DNA from: JAXHUH01 sp034211175
GTDB taxonomy: Bacteria; Actinomycetota; Acidimicrobiia; Acidimicrobiales; CAIXPF01
Length of the DNA stretch: 15,379 bases
Direction: 5' to 3'
Assembly (NCBI GenBank): GCA_034211175.1
Contig: JAXHUH010000021.1
Coordinates: 1-15,379, forward strand
Shown: positions 1-6,493 of the stretch, piece by piece
How positions within the stretch are numbered: position 1 is the first letter of the stretch
Layout of the letters: every line of letters starts with the position of its first letter
Program-made: the position numbers and the translations under genes
Notes under the pieces: generated by a model
What the model was told of the DNA's origin: nothing
What the model saw: the letters and a program-made list of their open reading frames with translations, nothing else
The model's database searches: none

Positions 1-2
1 CC

Positions 3-935
3 ACACCCGACACGACCGTGCCCGAGCCGACGACGACGACGGTCGCCGACGATCCGGTGACCTCGCGGGCGATGGCGGCGGCGCCGTACCTCTACGAGGG
101 ATGGGGTGACCCGCCGGAGGCGACCGCGGTGATGGAAGCGACCGGCGTGAGCTGGTTCACGATGGCGTTCGTGCTGTCGTCCGGCGGCTGCACACCGGCG
201 TGGGACGGCCAGCGCCCCCTCGCCGGCGGCGTCGACGAGGCGACGATCGCTTCGATCCGGGCGGCCGGTGGTGACGTGGTCGTGTCGTTCGGGGGCTGGT
301 CGGGCACGAAGCTCGAGGAGGACTGCGGTTCGGCCGACGACCTCGCCGCCGCGTACCAGCAGGTCATCGATGCCCATGACCTGAAGGCGATCGATCTCGA
401 CGTGGAGGCGACCGCCTACACCGACCCGGCGGCCCGCCAGCGCATCGTCGAGGCGCTCGGGATCGTCCGGGCCGCCAACCCCGGCCTCGTCGTCTACGTC
501 ACCATCGGCGCCGCCCGGAACGGGCCCGACGCCGCGCTCATCCAGGAGGCCGCGGCGGCCGGGCTCGAGATCGACGGCTGGACGATCATGCCGTTCAACT
601 TCGGCGGGGTCGGCGAGGACATGGGTGCGCTGTCGGTCCAGGCCGCCGAGGGCCTCCACGCAACCCTGGTCGCCGCCTACGGCTACGACGACGCCGAGGC
701 CTACGCGCACATGGGCATCTCGTCGATGAACGGGGTGACCGACGTCGGCGAGACGATCGATGCCGGCGACTTCGGTGAGATGCTGGCCTACGCCGAGGCC
801 CACGACCTCGCCCGGTTCACGTTCTGGTCGGTCAACCGCGACCGCCCGTGTGCCGGCGCCGCCGCCGACGCCTGCAGCGGCATCGACCAGACCGACTGGG
901 AGTTCACGTCGATCATCGCCGACTACGCCCGCTGA
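3..935 (+). CDS. Secreted GH18 chitinase-like glycosidase, 5' end outside window
   Basis: The reading frame is open from the first bases of the window (T-P-D-T-T-V-P-E-P-T-T-T-T), so the GTG at 18 lies inside a Thr/Pro linker. The true start, and probably a signal peptide or binding module, lie upstream. Counting from that GTG, a GH18-type barrel follows. An SxGG motif (S90-F-G-G93) marks the third strand. A DxDxE motif (D126-L-D128-V-E130) marks the fourth, with E130 the expected catalytic acid of the substrate-assisted retaining mechanism. The usual Gly after the first Asp of DGxDxDxE is not kept. The C-terminal WSVNRDRPC segment fits the last strand of bacterial ChiD-like enzymes. The likely role is hydrolysis of chitin or a related GlcNAc polymer outside the cell. 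Family assignment is good; substrate is inferred. The stop at 933-935 is followed 8 nt later by a 62-bp tandem repeat. Confidence 0.8.
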   Translation, partial: TPDTTVPEPTTTTVADDPVTSRAMAAAPYLYEGWGDPPEATAVMEATGVSWFTMAFVLSSGGCTPAWDGQRPLAGGVDEATIASIRAAGGDVVVSFGGWSGTKLEEDCGSADDLAAAYQQVIDAHDLKAIDLDVEATAYTDPAARQRIVEALGIVRAANPGLVVYVTIGAARNGPDAALIQEAAAAGLEIDGWTIMPFNFGGVGEDMGALSVQAAEGLHATLVAAYGYDDAEAYAHMGISSMNGVTDVGETIDAGDFGEMLAYAEAHDLARFTFWSVNRDRPCAGAAADACSGIDQTDWEFTSIIADYAR

Positions 936-943
936 TCCCCCAA

Positions 944-1122
944 CCCCGTTCTGGCCACCACCACGACCACCGGATGGCAGCGACGGGTGCCAGTTCGGTC
1001 ACCCCACCCGTTCTGGCCCCCACCACGACCACCGGATGGCAGCGACGGGTGCCAGTTCGGTCACCCCACCCGTTCTGGCCCCCACCACGGCCACCGGACG
1101 GCAGCGACGGGTGCCAGTTCGG
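944..1122. repeat. 62-bp tandem repeat, three copies
   Basis: Copies lie at 944-1005, 1006-1067 and 1068-1122, the last lacking its final 7 bases. Copies 1 and 2 differ at about two positions. Copy 3 adds two A/T-to-G/C changes (near 1089 and 1099). Each unit contains the words CCCGTTCTGG, CCACCACGACCACC and TGGCA-N8-TGCCA, the last able to form a small hairpin (975-979 with 988-992 in copy 1). Because 62 is not a multiple of 3, no frame reads the repeats consistently, so this is non-coding. It sits directly after the GH18 stop codon and before the lipoprotein gene. Confidence 0.93.
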
Positions 1123-1195
1123 GCTCGGGCGCGAGCCTCGCGGCCGGTTGGGACCGTACGGTGCGAGCGCGGGGTCCGCAGGCGAAGAGGCGGCA

Positions 1196-1591
1196 ATGAG
1201 GATCGAGCAGGTTCGGGCGAGCGCAGCCGCTGCGACGCTCTGGCTCCTGGCCGGCTGCGGTGACGACGGGACGCCGGCCGAGCCACGCCTCTCGGGTGCG
1301 GACGACGTGGCCCCGATCGACGTCCCGGCCGACGTGCCCGGGCTCACGGCGGTGCCGGTCGACGAGACGACGGCGCTGGTCGTCTTCGACGCCGGGCTGT
1401 GCGAGGACGGCGAGTTCACCGACGTCCCGTCCGCACTCGCGGTGGACTACGACGAGACGATCACCTTCCGCGTCGAAGGCGAGTGCCCGACCGGGCCGGC
1501 GACCGACGACGCCGCCGGCATCCGGGCCGTGCACGTGGCGCTGACCGAACCGATCGACGGACGGGAGCTGACCGTCGTGATGACCGGCTGA
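1196..1591 (+). CDS. Small putative lipoprotein of unknown function
   Basis: This encodes 131 residues from the ATG at 1196, preceded by a weak purine-rich GAAGAGG. The N-terminus has a charged start, a short hydrophobic run and a lipobox L18-A-G-C21 (LLAGC), so signal peptidase II cleavage before C21 and lipid anchoring are expected. The mature part is acidic, rich in Asp, Val and Thr, and has two further cysteines (in GLCEDG and GECPTG) that could form a disulfide. The upstream frame stays open through the tandem repeat, but that part is composition-driven and is not counted as coding. I do not recognise the family. A small exported beta-rich domain is plausible from the alternating hydrophobic pattern. 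It lies 65 bp before the DUF2071 gene on the same strand. Confidence 0.7.
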   Translation: MRIEQVRASAAAATLWLLAGCGDDGTPAEPRLSGADDVAPIDVPADVPGLTAVPVDETTALVVFDAGLCEDGEFTDVPSALAVDYDETITFRVEGECPTGPATDDAAGIRAVHVALTEPIDGRELTVVMTG

Positions 1592-1656
1592 GACGACGGG
1601 CTGAAGCGCCCGGCCGGACTGGGCACAGCACCGACGGGCCGCGCACGCTGGCGTCG

Positions 1657-2451
1657 ATGACCGACGAGCTGACGGGCCGCCCCGGGGTTCCCGTGACCCC
1701 CGAACCGATCCTGGCCGAGGTCGCGACCGTCGACGGGCGGGTGGTGCTCCGCCAGCGGTGGGCGCAGCTGGCGGCGTTCCACTGGGACTACGACCCGGCG
1801 GTCGTGCAGGCGATCCTGCCGCCGGGCCTGCGGGCCGACACCTTCGACGGACGGGCCTGGGTCGGGCTCATCCCGTTCGAGATGGAGCGGGTCCGCTTCG
1901 CCCGTGGCCCGGTCCTGCCGATCGTCGGGTCGTTCGTCGAGGTCAACGTGCGGACCTACGTCGTCGACGGCAACGGGCGGCGTGCCGTGTGGTTCTCGTC
2001 GCTCGACGTTCCGACCCGCCTCGTCGTCGCCACCGCCCGTTCGGTGTTCGCGCTCCCCTACTGCCTGGCCGACGCCACCCACACGGTCGACGGCCACCGC
2101 CACGCGTACGAGGTCACGAGGCGCTGGCCCCGACACGACCGGACCGCCGCGCCGCCCCGGGCCCGGATGGAGTTCACCGTCGGCGAGCCGATCCCCGAGC
2201 CGTCCGAGCTCGACCGGTTCCTCAGCGCCCGCTGGGCGCTGACGACGACCCGCCGAAACCGGCTCCTACGGGGCCCGGTCGGCCATCCGGCCTGGCCGCT
2301 GCACCGCATCGAGGTCGAGTCGATCGACGAGGACCTGATCGCCGCGGCCGGCCTCCCCGCACCCGATCGTCCGCCGACCCACACGGCGTACTCCCCCGGC
2401 GTCGACGTCGAGGTCGGGACGCTGCGCAGGCTGACCGTGGCCGGCGCCTGA
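1657..2451 (+). CDS. DUF2071 (YqjF-like) family protein
   Basis: This encodes 264 residues, starting at the ATG at 1657 where homology-like sequence begins. The frame is open further upstream, but there it overlaps the lipoprotein gene. Hallmarks of DUF2071 are visible: a segment resembling 'W..L.AFHWDYDP..VQAILPPGL' (about 35-58), 'WVGLIPFEMERVR' (68-80), 'SFVEVNVRTYV' (92-102) and 'AVWFSSLDVPT' (110-120). The family belongs to the acetoacetate-decarboxylase-like fold. No reaction is established for it, and none is claimed here. It is soluble with no signal peptide. It converges on the HxlR gene with only 3 bp between the two stop codons, so the two transcripts probably overlap at their 3' ends. 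Confidence 0.85.
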   Translation: MTDELTGRPGVPVTPEPILAEVATVDGRVVLRQRWAQLAAFHWDYDPAVVQAILPPGLRADTFDGRAWVGLIPFEMERVRFARGPVLPIVGSFVEVNVRTYVVDGNGRRAVWFSSLDVPTRLVVATARSVFALPYCLADATHTVDGHRHAYEVTRRWPRHDRTAAPPRARMEFTVGEPIPEPSELDRFLSARWALTTTRRNRLLRGPVGHPAWPLHRIEVESIDEDLIAAAGLPAPDRPPTHTAYSPGVDVEVGTLRRLTVAGA

Positions 2452-2454
2452 CCC

Positions 2455-2937
2455 TCAGTCGCGGTTCGGGGCGGTACCGGCGACCGGGTCGGCGCCCGCA
2501 CCTGGGCCGGGGCGCATGGTGACGGCGCCGGTGAGCGGCTCACCACAGTGGTCGCAACGGGGGTCGACGTGGGCGACGTGGCCGCACGTCCGGTGGACCA
2601 TCTCGGCGGGCGGGCCGTCGGGCGCCACCCACCGGTCACCCCACTCGCGCAGCGCGGTCACGACCGTCCACAGGTCGCGGCCCTTGGCGGTGAGCCGGTA
2701 GTCGTAGCGGACCGGGCGCTCCTGGTACGGCACCTTCTCCACGATGTCGTGGGCGACGAGGGTCTCGAGCCGGTCGGCGAGGATGTTGCGGGAGATGCCG
2801 AGCCGTTCCTGGAACGTGTCGAACCGGGTCACGCCGAGGAGCAGGTCCCGCACGATCAGCAGCGTCCACCACTCGCCGACCACTTCCAGCGTCTGAGCGA
2901 CGCTGCAGTGCATCTCCTCGAAGCTCGTCCGTCGCAT
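2455..2937 (-). CDS. HxlR-family transcriptional regulator with C-terminal Cys cluster
   Basis: This encodes 160 residues starting at the ATG at 2937. The winged-helix domain is clear. A conserved N-terminal Cys (C11, in HCSVAQTLEVVG) precedes the first helix. Then come the HxlR signature EWWTLLIVRDLLLGVTRFDTF (22-42), the recognition-helix region GISRNILADRLETLV (47-61) and the wing RYDYRLTAKGRDL (77-89). After the domain, C118-G-H120 and C128-D-H-C131 look like a small zinc-ribbon-type site, an extension seen in some HxlR proteins. In HypR, YodB and QorR the equivalent N-terminal Cys senses oxidants or quinones, so redox sensing is possible but inferred. TAGGAT lies 8 nt before the ATG; it can be read as a -10 of a nearly leaderless mRNA or, through its AGGA, as a Shine-Dalgarno. 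It is divergent from the 4Fe-4S gene across an inverted repeat. Confidence 0.9.
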   Translation of the reverse strand: MRRTSFEEMHCSVAQTLEVVGEWWTLLIVRDLLLGVTRFDTFQERLGISRNILADRLETLVAHDIVEKVPYQERPVRYDYRLTAKGRDLWTVVTALREWGDRWVAPDGPPAEMVHRTCGHVAHVDPRCDHCGEPLTGAVTMRPGPGAGADPVAGTAPNRD

Positions 2938-2967
2938 GACCCGGCATCCTAGTGGGTTGCGTGAGCG

Positions 2968-2992
2968 TACTCACCGCGGTCTACGGTGAGTA
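2968..2992. promoter_or_regulatory. Probable operator: 9-bp inverted repeat between HxlR and 4Fe-4S genes
   Basis: TACTCACCG (2968-2976) and CGGTGAGTA (2984-2992) are exact reverse complements separated by 7 bases. A further GTGAG at 2961-2965 forms a second, overlapping inverted pair with CTCAC (2970-2974), giving three half-sites. The right arm covers both the possible -10 (TACGGT, 2982-2987) and the GGTGAG just before the ATG at 2995, so a bound dimer would block expression of the Fe-S gene. The likely ligand is the adjacent HxlR protein; this is inferred from position. Confidence 0.7.
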
Positions 2993-2994
2993 GC

Positions 2995-4071
2995 ATGACA
3001 GAACTCACTGGATCGAGGCCGAGGCGGGAAGACCACCCGACCGTCGCCGCCGTTCGACGACGCCGGGCCGGCGAACCGGCACCGGGACCGGCCGGCGAAC
3101 CACTCGACGCGGACGAGCTCCGGCAGATCTGCCTCGATGCCGGTGCCGACGACGTCGGCTTCGTGTCGATCGACCACCCCGACCTGGCCGACGACCGCCG
3201 CTACATCGACGAGCTCATGGGCGGGATCCGCACGCTCATCGGCTTCTGCATGCGCACGAACGTCGACAACCTGCGCAGTCCGGCCCGGGCGACGGCGAAC
3301 CTCGAGTTCCACACCGCGTACGACGGCTCGGATGAGGTCGGCCGACGCATCGCCCGCGAGCTGCAGCGCCGCGGGGTCCGAGCCGTGAACCCGGCGGCCG
3401 GGTTCCCCCAGGAGATGAGCCGGTTCCCCGATCACGCGTGGTCGATCCCCCACAAGCGGGTCGCGGTGGCCGCAGGCCTCGGCCACATGGGCCTGCACCG
3501 CAACGTGATCCACCCCCGGTTCGGCAACTTCATCGTGCTCGGCACGGTGGCCACGCAGGCCGAGGTCAGCTCCCACGGCACCGAGCTCGACTTCAACCCG
3601 TGCCTCGACTGCCGCCTCTGCGTCGCCGCCTGTCCCGTCGGCGCCATCGAGCCGACCGGCGAGTTCGACTTCATGGCCTGCTACACGCACAACTACCGGG
3701 AGTTCATGACCGGCTTCGGTGACTGGGTCGAGACGATCGCCGACAGCGCCGACGCCGCCGACTACCGCAGCCGGGTCCCCCAGACGGAGACGGTCTCGAT
3801 GTGGCAGAGCCTGTCGTTCAAGGCCGACTACAAGGCGGCGTACTGCATGGCCGTCTGCCCTGCCGGCGAGGACGTGATCGAGCCGTGGCTCGACGACCGG
3901 CGCGCCTTCACGAACGACGTCCTCCGGCCCCTGCAGCGCAAGCCCGAGACGCTCTACGTGACCGCCGACAGCCCGGCCGGGCCCTACGCGGCCAAGCGGT
4001 TCCCCCACAAGGACGTCAAGGTGATCGACGAGCCGCGTCCCCCGACGGATGCGGGCGACGCCGACGGGTGA
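2995..4071 (+). CDS. 4Fe-4S double-cluster protein, epoxyqueuosine-reductase (QueG)-like
   Basis: This encodes 358 residues from the ATG at 2995. The in-frame GTG at 2986 is less likely because it lies inside the operator and the probable -10 TACGGT. A ferredoxin-type motif C203-LD-C206-RL-C209-VAA-C213-P is evident, and C229 plus C284-MAV-C288-P give ligands for a second cluster, as in the QueG/reductive-dehalogenase C-terminal module. The N-terminal 190 residues (AAGLGHMGLHRNVIHPRFGNFIVLG and surroundings) resemble the QueG-type flavin/cobalamin-side region, but I cannot confirm a cobalamin site. Lacking queuosine context, I would not call it queG. It is probably a cytoplasmic redox enzyme whose substrate is unknown. 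It is divergent from an HxlR regulator and followed by an SDR, suggesting an inducible redox or detoxification unit. Confidence 0.82.
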   Translation: MTELTGSRPRREDHPTVAAVRRRRAGEPAPGPAGEPLDADELRQICLDAGADDVGFVSIDHPDLADDRRYIDELMGGIRTLIGFCMRTNVDNLRSPARATANLEFHTAYDGSDEVGRRIARELQRRGVRAVNPAAGFPQEMSRFPDHAWSIPHKRVAVAAGLGHMGLHRNVIHPRFGNFIVLGTVATQAEVSSHGTELDFNPCLDCRLCVAACPVGAIEPTGEFDFMACYTHNYREFMTGFGDWVETIADSADAADYRSRVPQTETVSMWQSLSFKADYKAAYCMAVCPAGEDVIEPWLDDRRAFTNDVLRPLQRKPETLYVTADSPAGPYAAKRFPHKDVKVIDEPRPPTDAGDADG

Positions 4072-4140
4072 CGCCCCAGTGGGCACACGCGCCGGCCCGC
4101 CACGACGATGGAACGCGACGACGGCCACGGAGCGCACCAC

Positions 4141-4908
4141 GTGCAGGACGACGCAGCCAGGGACGACGATGCAGTCCGGGACGACGACGCACGGACCACC
4201 ACAACCGACGGGCACGACGCGGACACCGGGAGCCTGACCGGGCGATCGGCGCTGGTGGCGGGCGCGACCGGTGGGCTCGGGAGGGCGATCACCGCCGGGC
4301 TCGCGGCCCGCGGGGCGACCGTCACCGCCGTCGGGCGGGACGCCGAGCGCCTCGGCGGGCTCGACGCGGCCCGCACCGCGACCCTCGACCTGCGCGCGCC
4401 CGAGGCCTGCGCCTCCGCGGTGGAGGCTGCGATCGAGACAGGCGGCTCGCTCGACATCGTGGTCAACGCGGTCGGCGTCGTCGCCTTCGGGCCGGTCGCC
4501 GAGCTGTCGATCGACACGATGGAGGAGCTGTTCCTCACCAACACGTTCGTGCCGATCATGCTGGCGAAGGCCGCGCTCCCGGCGATGGCCGAGGGCGGGG
4601 TCATCGTCAACCTGTCGGGCGTGATCGCCGAGCGCAACCTGCCCGGCATGGCCGCCTACGGGGCGTCGAAGGCGGCGGTCCGCTCGTTCGACGAGGCCCT
4701 GGCCCGCGAGGCCCGTCGGTCGAAGGTGCGGGTGCTCGACGCCCGCCCGCCCCACACCGACACCGGCCTGGCCGACCACCCGCTCGAGGGTGAGGCACCC
4801 CGCCTCGGCGATGGGCTCGACCCCGCCGAGGTGGCCGGGGTGATCTGCGACGCCATCGCCGACGGCTCGACGACCGACCTCCCCGGCTCGGCGTTCGGCC
4901 AGCGCTGA
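4141..4908 (+). CDS. Short-chain dehydrogenase/reductase (SDR)
   Basis: This is a classical SDR of 255 residues from the GTG at 4141. I prefer that start because GGAG (4129-4132) sits 8 nt upstream. An in-frame ATG at 4108 has no ribosome-binding site and would add 11 residues. Motifs in this numbering: the cofactor loop GATGGLG (41-47), an N109-A-V-G in place of the usual NNAG, the catalytic Ser S159 (VNLSG), and Y173-GAS-K177. The motifs predict NAD(P)(H)-dependent oxidation or reduction of an alcohol or carbonyl. A His/Asp/Thr-rich, low-complexity stretch precedes the fold and is probably disordered. The PPHTDTGLADHPLEG segment after the active site matches the usual PG-xxx-T region. It follows the Fe-S gene by 69 bp on the same strand, so co-transcription is plausible. 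Confidence 0.88.
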   Translation: MQDDAARDDDAVRDDDARTTTTDGHDADTGSLTGRSALVAGATGGLGRAITAGLAARGATVTAVGRDAERLGGLDAARTATLDLRAPEACASAVEAAIETGGSLDIVVNAVGVVAFGPVAELSIDTMEELFLTNTFVPIMLAKAALPAMAEGGVIVNLSGVIAERNLPGMAAYGASKAAVRSFDEALAREARRSKVRVLDARPPHTDTGLADHPLEGEAPRLGDGLDPAEVAGVICDAIADGSTTDLPGSAFGQR

Positions 4909-4919
4909 CCTGCCCCGGC

Positions 4920-5345
4920 TCAGCGACCCATCCGGCGGCGGAGCCACATCTGGACGAGACCGAAGTCGGCGACCGCGAGGCCGACGACGACCGCGAGCAC
5001 CACCCCGGCGGGTTCGAGGACCCCGGCGACCAGGACGGCCACCGTCGCCAGCACCCAGGCGGCGTCGGCCGCGGAGACGGCCGGCGTCCACCGGTGCAGG
5101 CGGTCCCGACCGAGGCGGCTCACGACGGCGACGTCGATGGCGAAGAGGACCAGGCCGAGCCCGACGAGCCGGACGACGCCGACCGCGTCGATGCCGAGCG
5201 TGTCGGCCCAGAAGTCGGCGGCGACGAGACCGGCGAGGCCGGCCACGCCGGACGTGATCGCGTTGGCGACCAGCACCGTGCGGAGTCGGCGCTCGGCCCG
5301 GTCGGTGACGGTCTCGGCGGTCGGGGCGGTGGTGATCGTGGTCAT
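4920..5345 (-). CDS. Small four-helix integral membrane protein
   Basis: This encodes 141 residues from the ATG at 5345. A longer frame reaches 5441, but its extra 32 residues are Arg/Val-rich translation of intergenic sequence. The sequence has a hydrophilic N-terminus (1-21) and four predicted membrane helices at about 22-43, 54-76, 88-110 and 112-134, with Arg-rich ends (RRLR at 19-22, LRRRMGR at 135-141). There are charged residues near helix ends (D44, D49, D71, D94, D127) but no catalytic motif I recognise. No function can be assigned. GATGAT lies 6 nt before the ATG and could be a -10 for a leaderless transcript. The gene ends 11 bp from the stop of the convergent SDR gene. Confidence 0.75.
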   Translation of the reverse strand: MTTITTAPTAETVTDRAERRLRTVLVANAITSGVAGLAGLVAADFWADTLGIDAVGVVRLVGLGLVLFAIDVAVVSRLGRDRLHRWTPAVSAADAAWVLATVAVLVAGVLEPAGVVLAVVVGLAVADFGLVQMWLRRRMGR

Positions 5346-5430
5346 GGCCGCATCATCCGCCCGACCCCGCCGCCCGACGATGACCTCCCGGGTAACCACC
5401 CCAACCCACCACCCGAACCGGGGGACCTCA

Positions 5431-5452
5431 ACGACCACCACACGACCACCAC
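5431..5452. repeat. 11-bp unit duplicated in tandem
   Basis: ACGACCACCAC occurs twice head-to-tail (5431-5441, 5442-5452) in the gap between the membrane-protein start and the metallophosphoesterase stop. The same ACGACCACC word is part of the 62-bp repeat at 944-1122. This is probably slippage in a low-complexity CA/CC-rich stretch. Confidence 0.75.
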
Positions 5453-5468
5453 ACGGAAGATCGGTCTC

Positions 5469-5486
5469 CCAGAACGGGGTGGGGTG
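5469..5486 (-). repeat. Single-copy relative of the 62-bp repeat motif
   Basis: Read on the minus strand this is CACCCCACCCCGTTCTGG, which matches the copy junctions of the 62-bp tandem repeat (for example around 1002-1016) except for one inserted C. As with the tandem copies after the GH18 gene, it lies in the sense orientation a few bases (7 nt) past a stop codon, here that of the metallophosphoesterase. Confidence 0.55.
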
Positions 5487-5493
5487 GTCAGGG

Positions 5494-6294
5494 TCAGGTG
5501 GCGTAGAGCTCGCTGTCGTCGGGCGGGAGGACGTAGGGGTTCACGATGGCCATGCCGTCGCGGACGGTGCAGATGGCGAAGCCGGAGCCCTCGTAGCCCC
5601 GCGCGCCTCGGCGGCGGCTCGGGTCGAGCAGGTAGGCCGTGGCCGGTGCCGCGCTGTGGAGGGTGCCGGCGAAGCGGGACATCGTCGTCACGTGGCTGTG
5701 GCCGCAGAGGACCGCGGCGACGTCGTGGCGTGCGAGCACCTCGCCGAACGCCTCCCGATCGGCCAGCAGGTGGTCCTCGGGACGGGGCACGCCGCGGGGC
5801 ACGGCCGGGTGGTGCAGGGCCACGACGCAGGCCCGGCCCCCGGCTCCGGCCAGCTGCTCGTCGAGCCAGGTGAGCTGGGCCTCGCCGAGGGCGCCCCACA
5901 CCTCACCGGCGACGTAGGAGTCGCACATCACGATCCGCACGTCGCCCAGGTCGGTCGTGTGGTGGTACGGCCGGTCGTCGTCGGCGTCGTCCTCACCGAG
6001 GAACACCTTGCGGAACATGCCCCGGTGATCGTGGTTGCCGATCACCGTGAGCACCGGCGCGCCGATCGATGCCAGCTCGTCGTCGACCAGGTCGCGCAGC
6101 ACGCCGTAGCTGGCGGCATCACCCTCGTCCGACAGGTCGCCCGTGAGGAGGATCGCTGCGGGGGCCAGCTCCATGGCCCGGACCGCGGCCACGACCCGGC
6201 GCAGGTTCGCCGCGGTGTCGGTCCCGTACGGCAACGCACCCGGCGCGCCGAGGTGCAGATCGGTGAGCTGCACGATGGTGGTGGCGTCGCCCAT
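5494..6294 (-). CDS. Metallophosphoesterase, class III cyclic-nucleotide phosphodiesterase-like (CpdA/Rv0805 type)
   Basis: This encodes 266 residues starting at the ATG at 6294, which has a strong Shine-Dalgarno GGGAGG 8 nt upstream. An upstream in-frame ATG at 6324 lacks one. The full dimetal signature is present in order: D12-L-H14, G52-D53, G86-N87-H88-D, H161-H162 and G198-H199-S-H201. This is the D-x-H / GD / GNHD / H / GHxH set of the calcineurin-like superfamily. Spacing and length fit the CpdA/Rv0805/GpdQ group, which hydrolyses cAMP or other phosphodiesters using Fe/Mn-type metals. The actual substrate cannot be read from sequence. There is no signal peptide, so it is cytoplasmic. 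It lies 199 bp downstream of the WYL regulator gene on the same strand, far enough for its own promoter. Confidence 0.9.
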   Translation of the reverse strand: MGDATTIVQLTDLHLGAPGALPYGTDTAANLRRVVAAVRAMELAPAAILLTGDLSDEGDAASYGVLRDLVDDELASIGAPVLTVIGNHDHRGMFRKVFLGEDDADDDRPYHHTTDLGDVRIVMCDSYVAGEVWGALGEAQLTWLDEQLAGAGGRACVVALHHPAVPRGVPRPEDHLLADREAFGEVLARHDVAAVLCGHSHVTTMSRFAGTLHSAAPATAYLLDPSRRRGARGYEGSGFAICTVRDGMAIVNPYVLPPDDSELYAT

Positions 6295-6413
6295 GGCCCG
6301 GGCCTCCCGTCGGAGGTTCGGCATCCCCTGTCACGGGCCATCGTGAACGCCCAGGGTGTCGCGCTCGTGACGGCACGGTGACGTGCGGTCGACGAGATCA
6401 CGGCGAACGAGCG

Positions 6414-6441
6414 TTGACGCCACTACGAGTGTCTGTACTGT
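6414..6441 (+). promoter_or_regulatory. Possible sigma-70-like promoter pointing toward the WYL 3' end
   Basis: TTGACG (6414-6419), a 16-nt spacer and TACTGT (6436-6441) form a reasonable -35/-10 pair on the plus strand, in the 199-bp gap between the WYL and metallophosphoesterase genes. Nothing convincing lies downstream on this strand; transcription would run antisense into the WYL gene. An ATG (6445) and a GTG (6447) follow at leaderless distance, but their frames look like shadows of WYL. Confidence 0.3.
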
Positions 6442-6493
6442 GACATGTGGTCGTCGCTCCGGTGTCGCAGCGTGACCCCAGGGGCCCGAGCGC

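Noticed and set aside
944..1122. CRISPR array
   Set aside because: The units are contiguous 62-bp tandem copies without unique spacers, and there are no cas genes.
848..1195. N-terminal extension of the lipoprotein frame through the tandem repeats
   Set aside because: It would place the lipobox in mid-protein and translate the 62-bp repeat, which shifts frame from copy to copy.
2971..5091. 706-residue minus-strand open frame
   Set aside because: It lies antisense to the Fe-S and SDR genes, which have clear motifs. Its Arg/Gly/Val/Asp-rich translation is a GC-composition artefact.
6405..6420. SOS (LexA) box: GAAC-GAGC-GTTG
   Set aside because: The second half-site deviates from GTTC and the symmetry is incomplete. 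No damage-response gene follows it.
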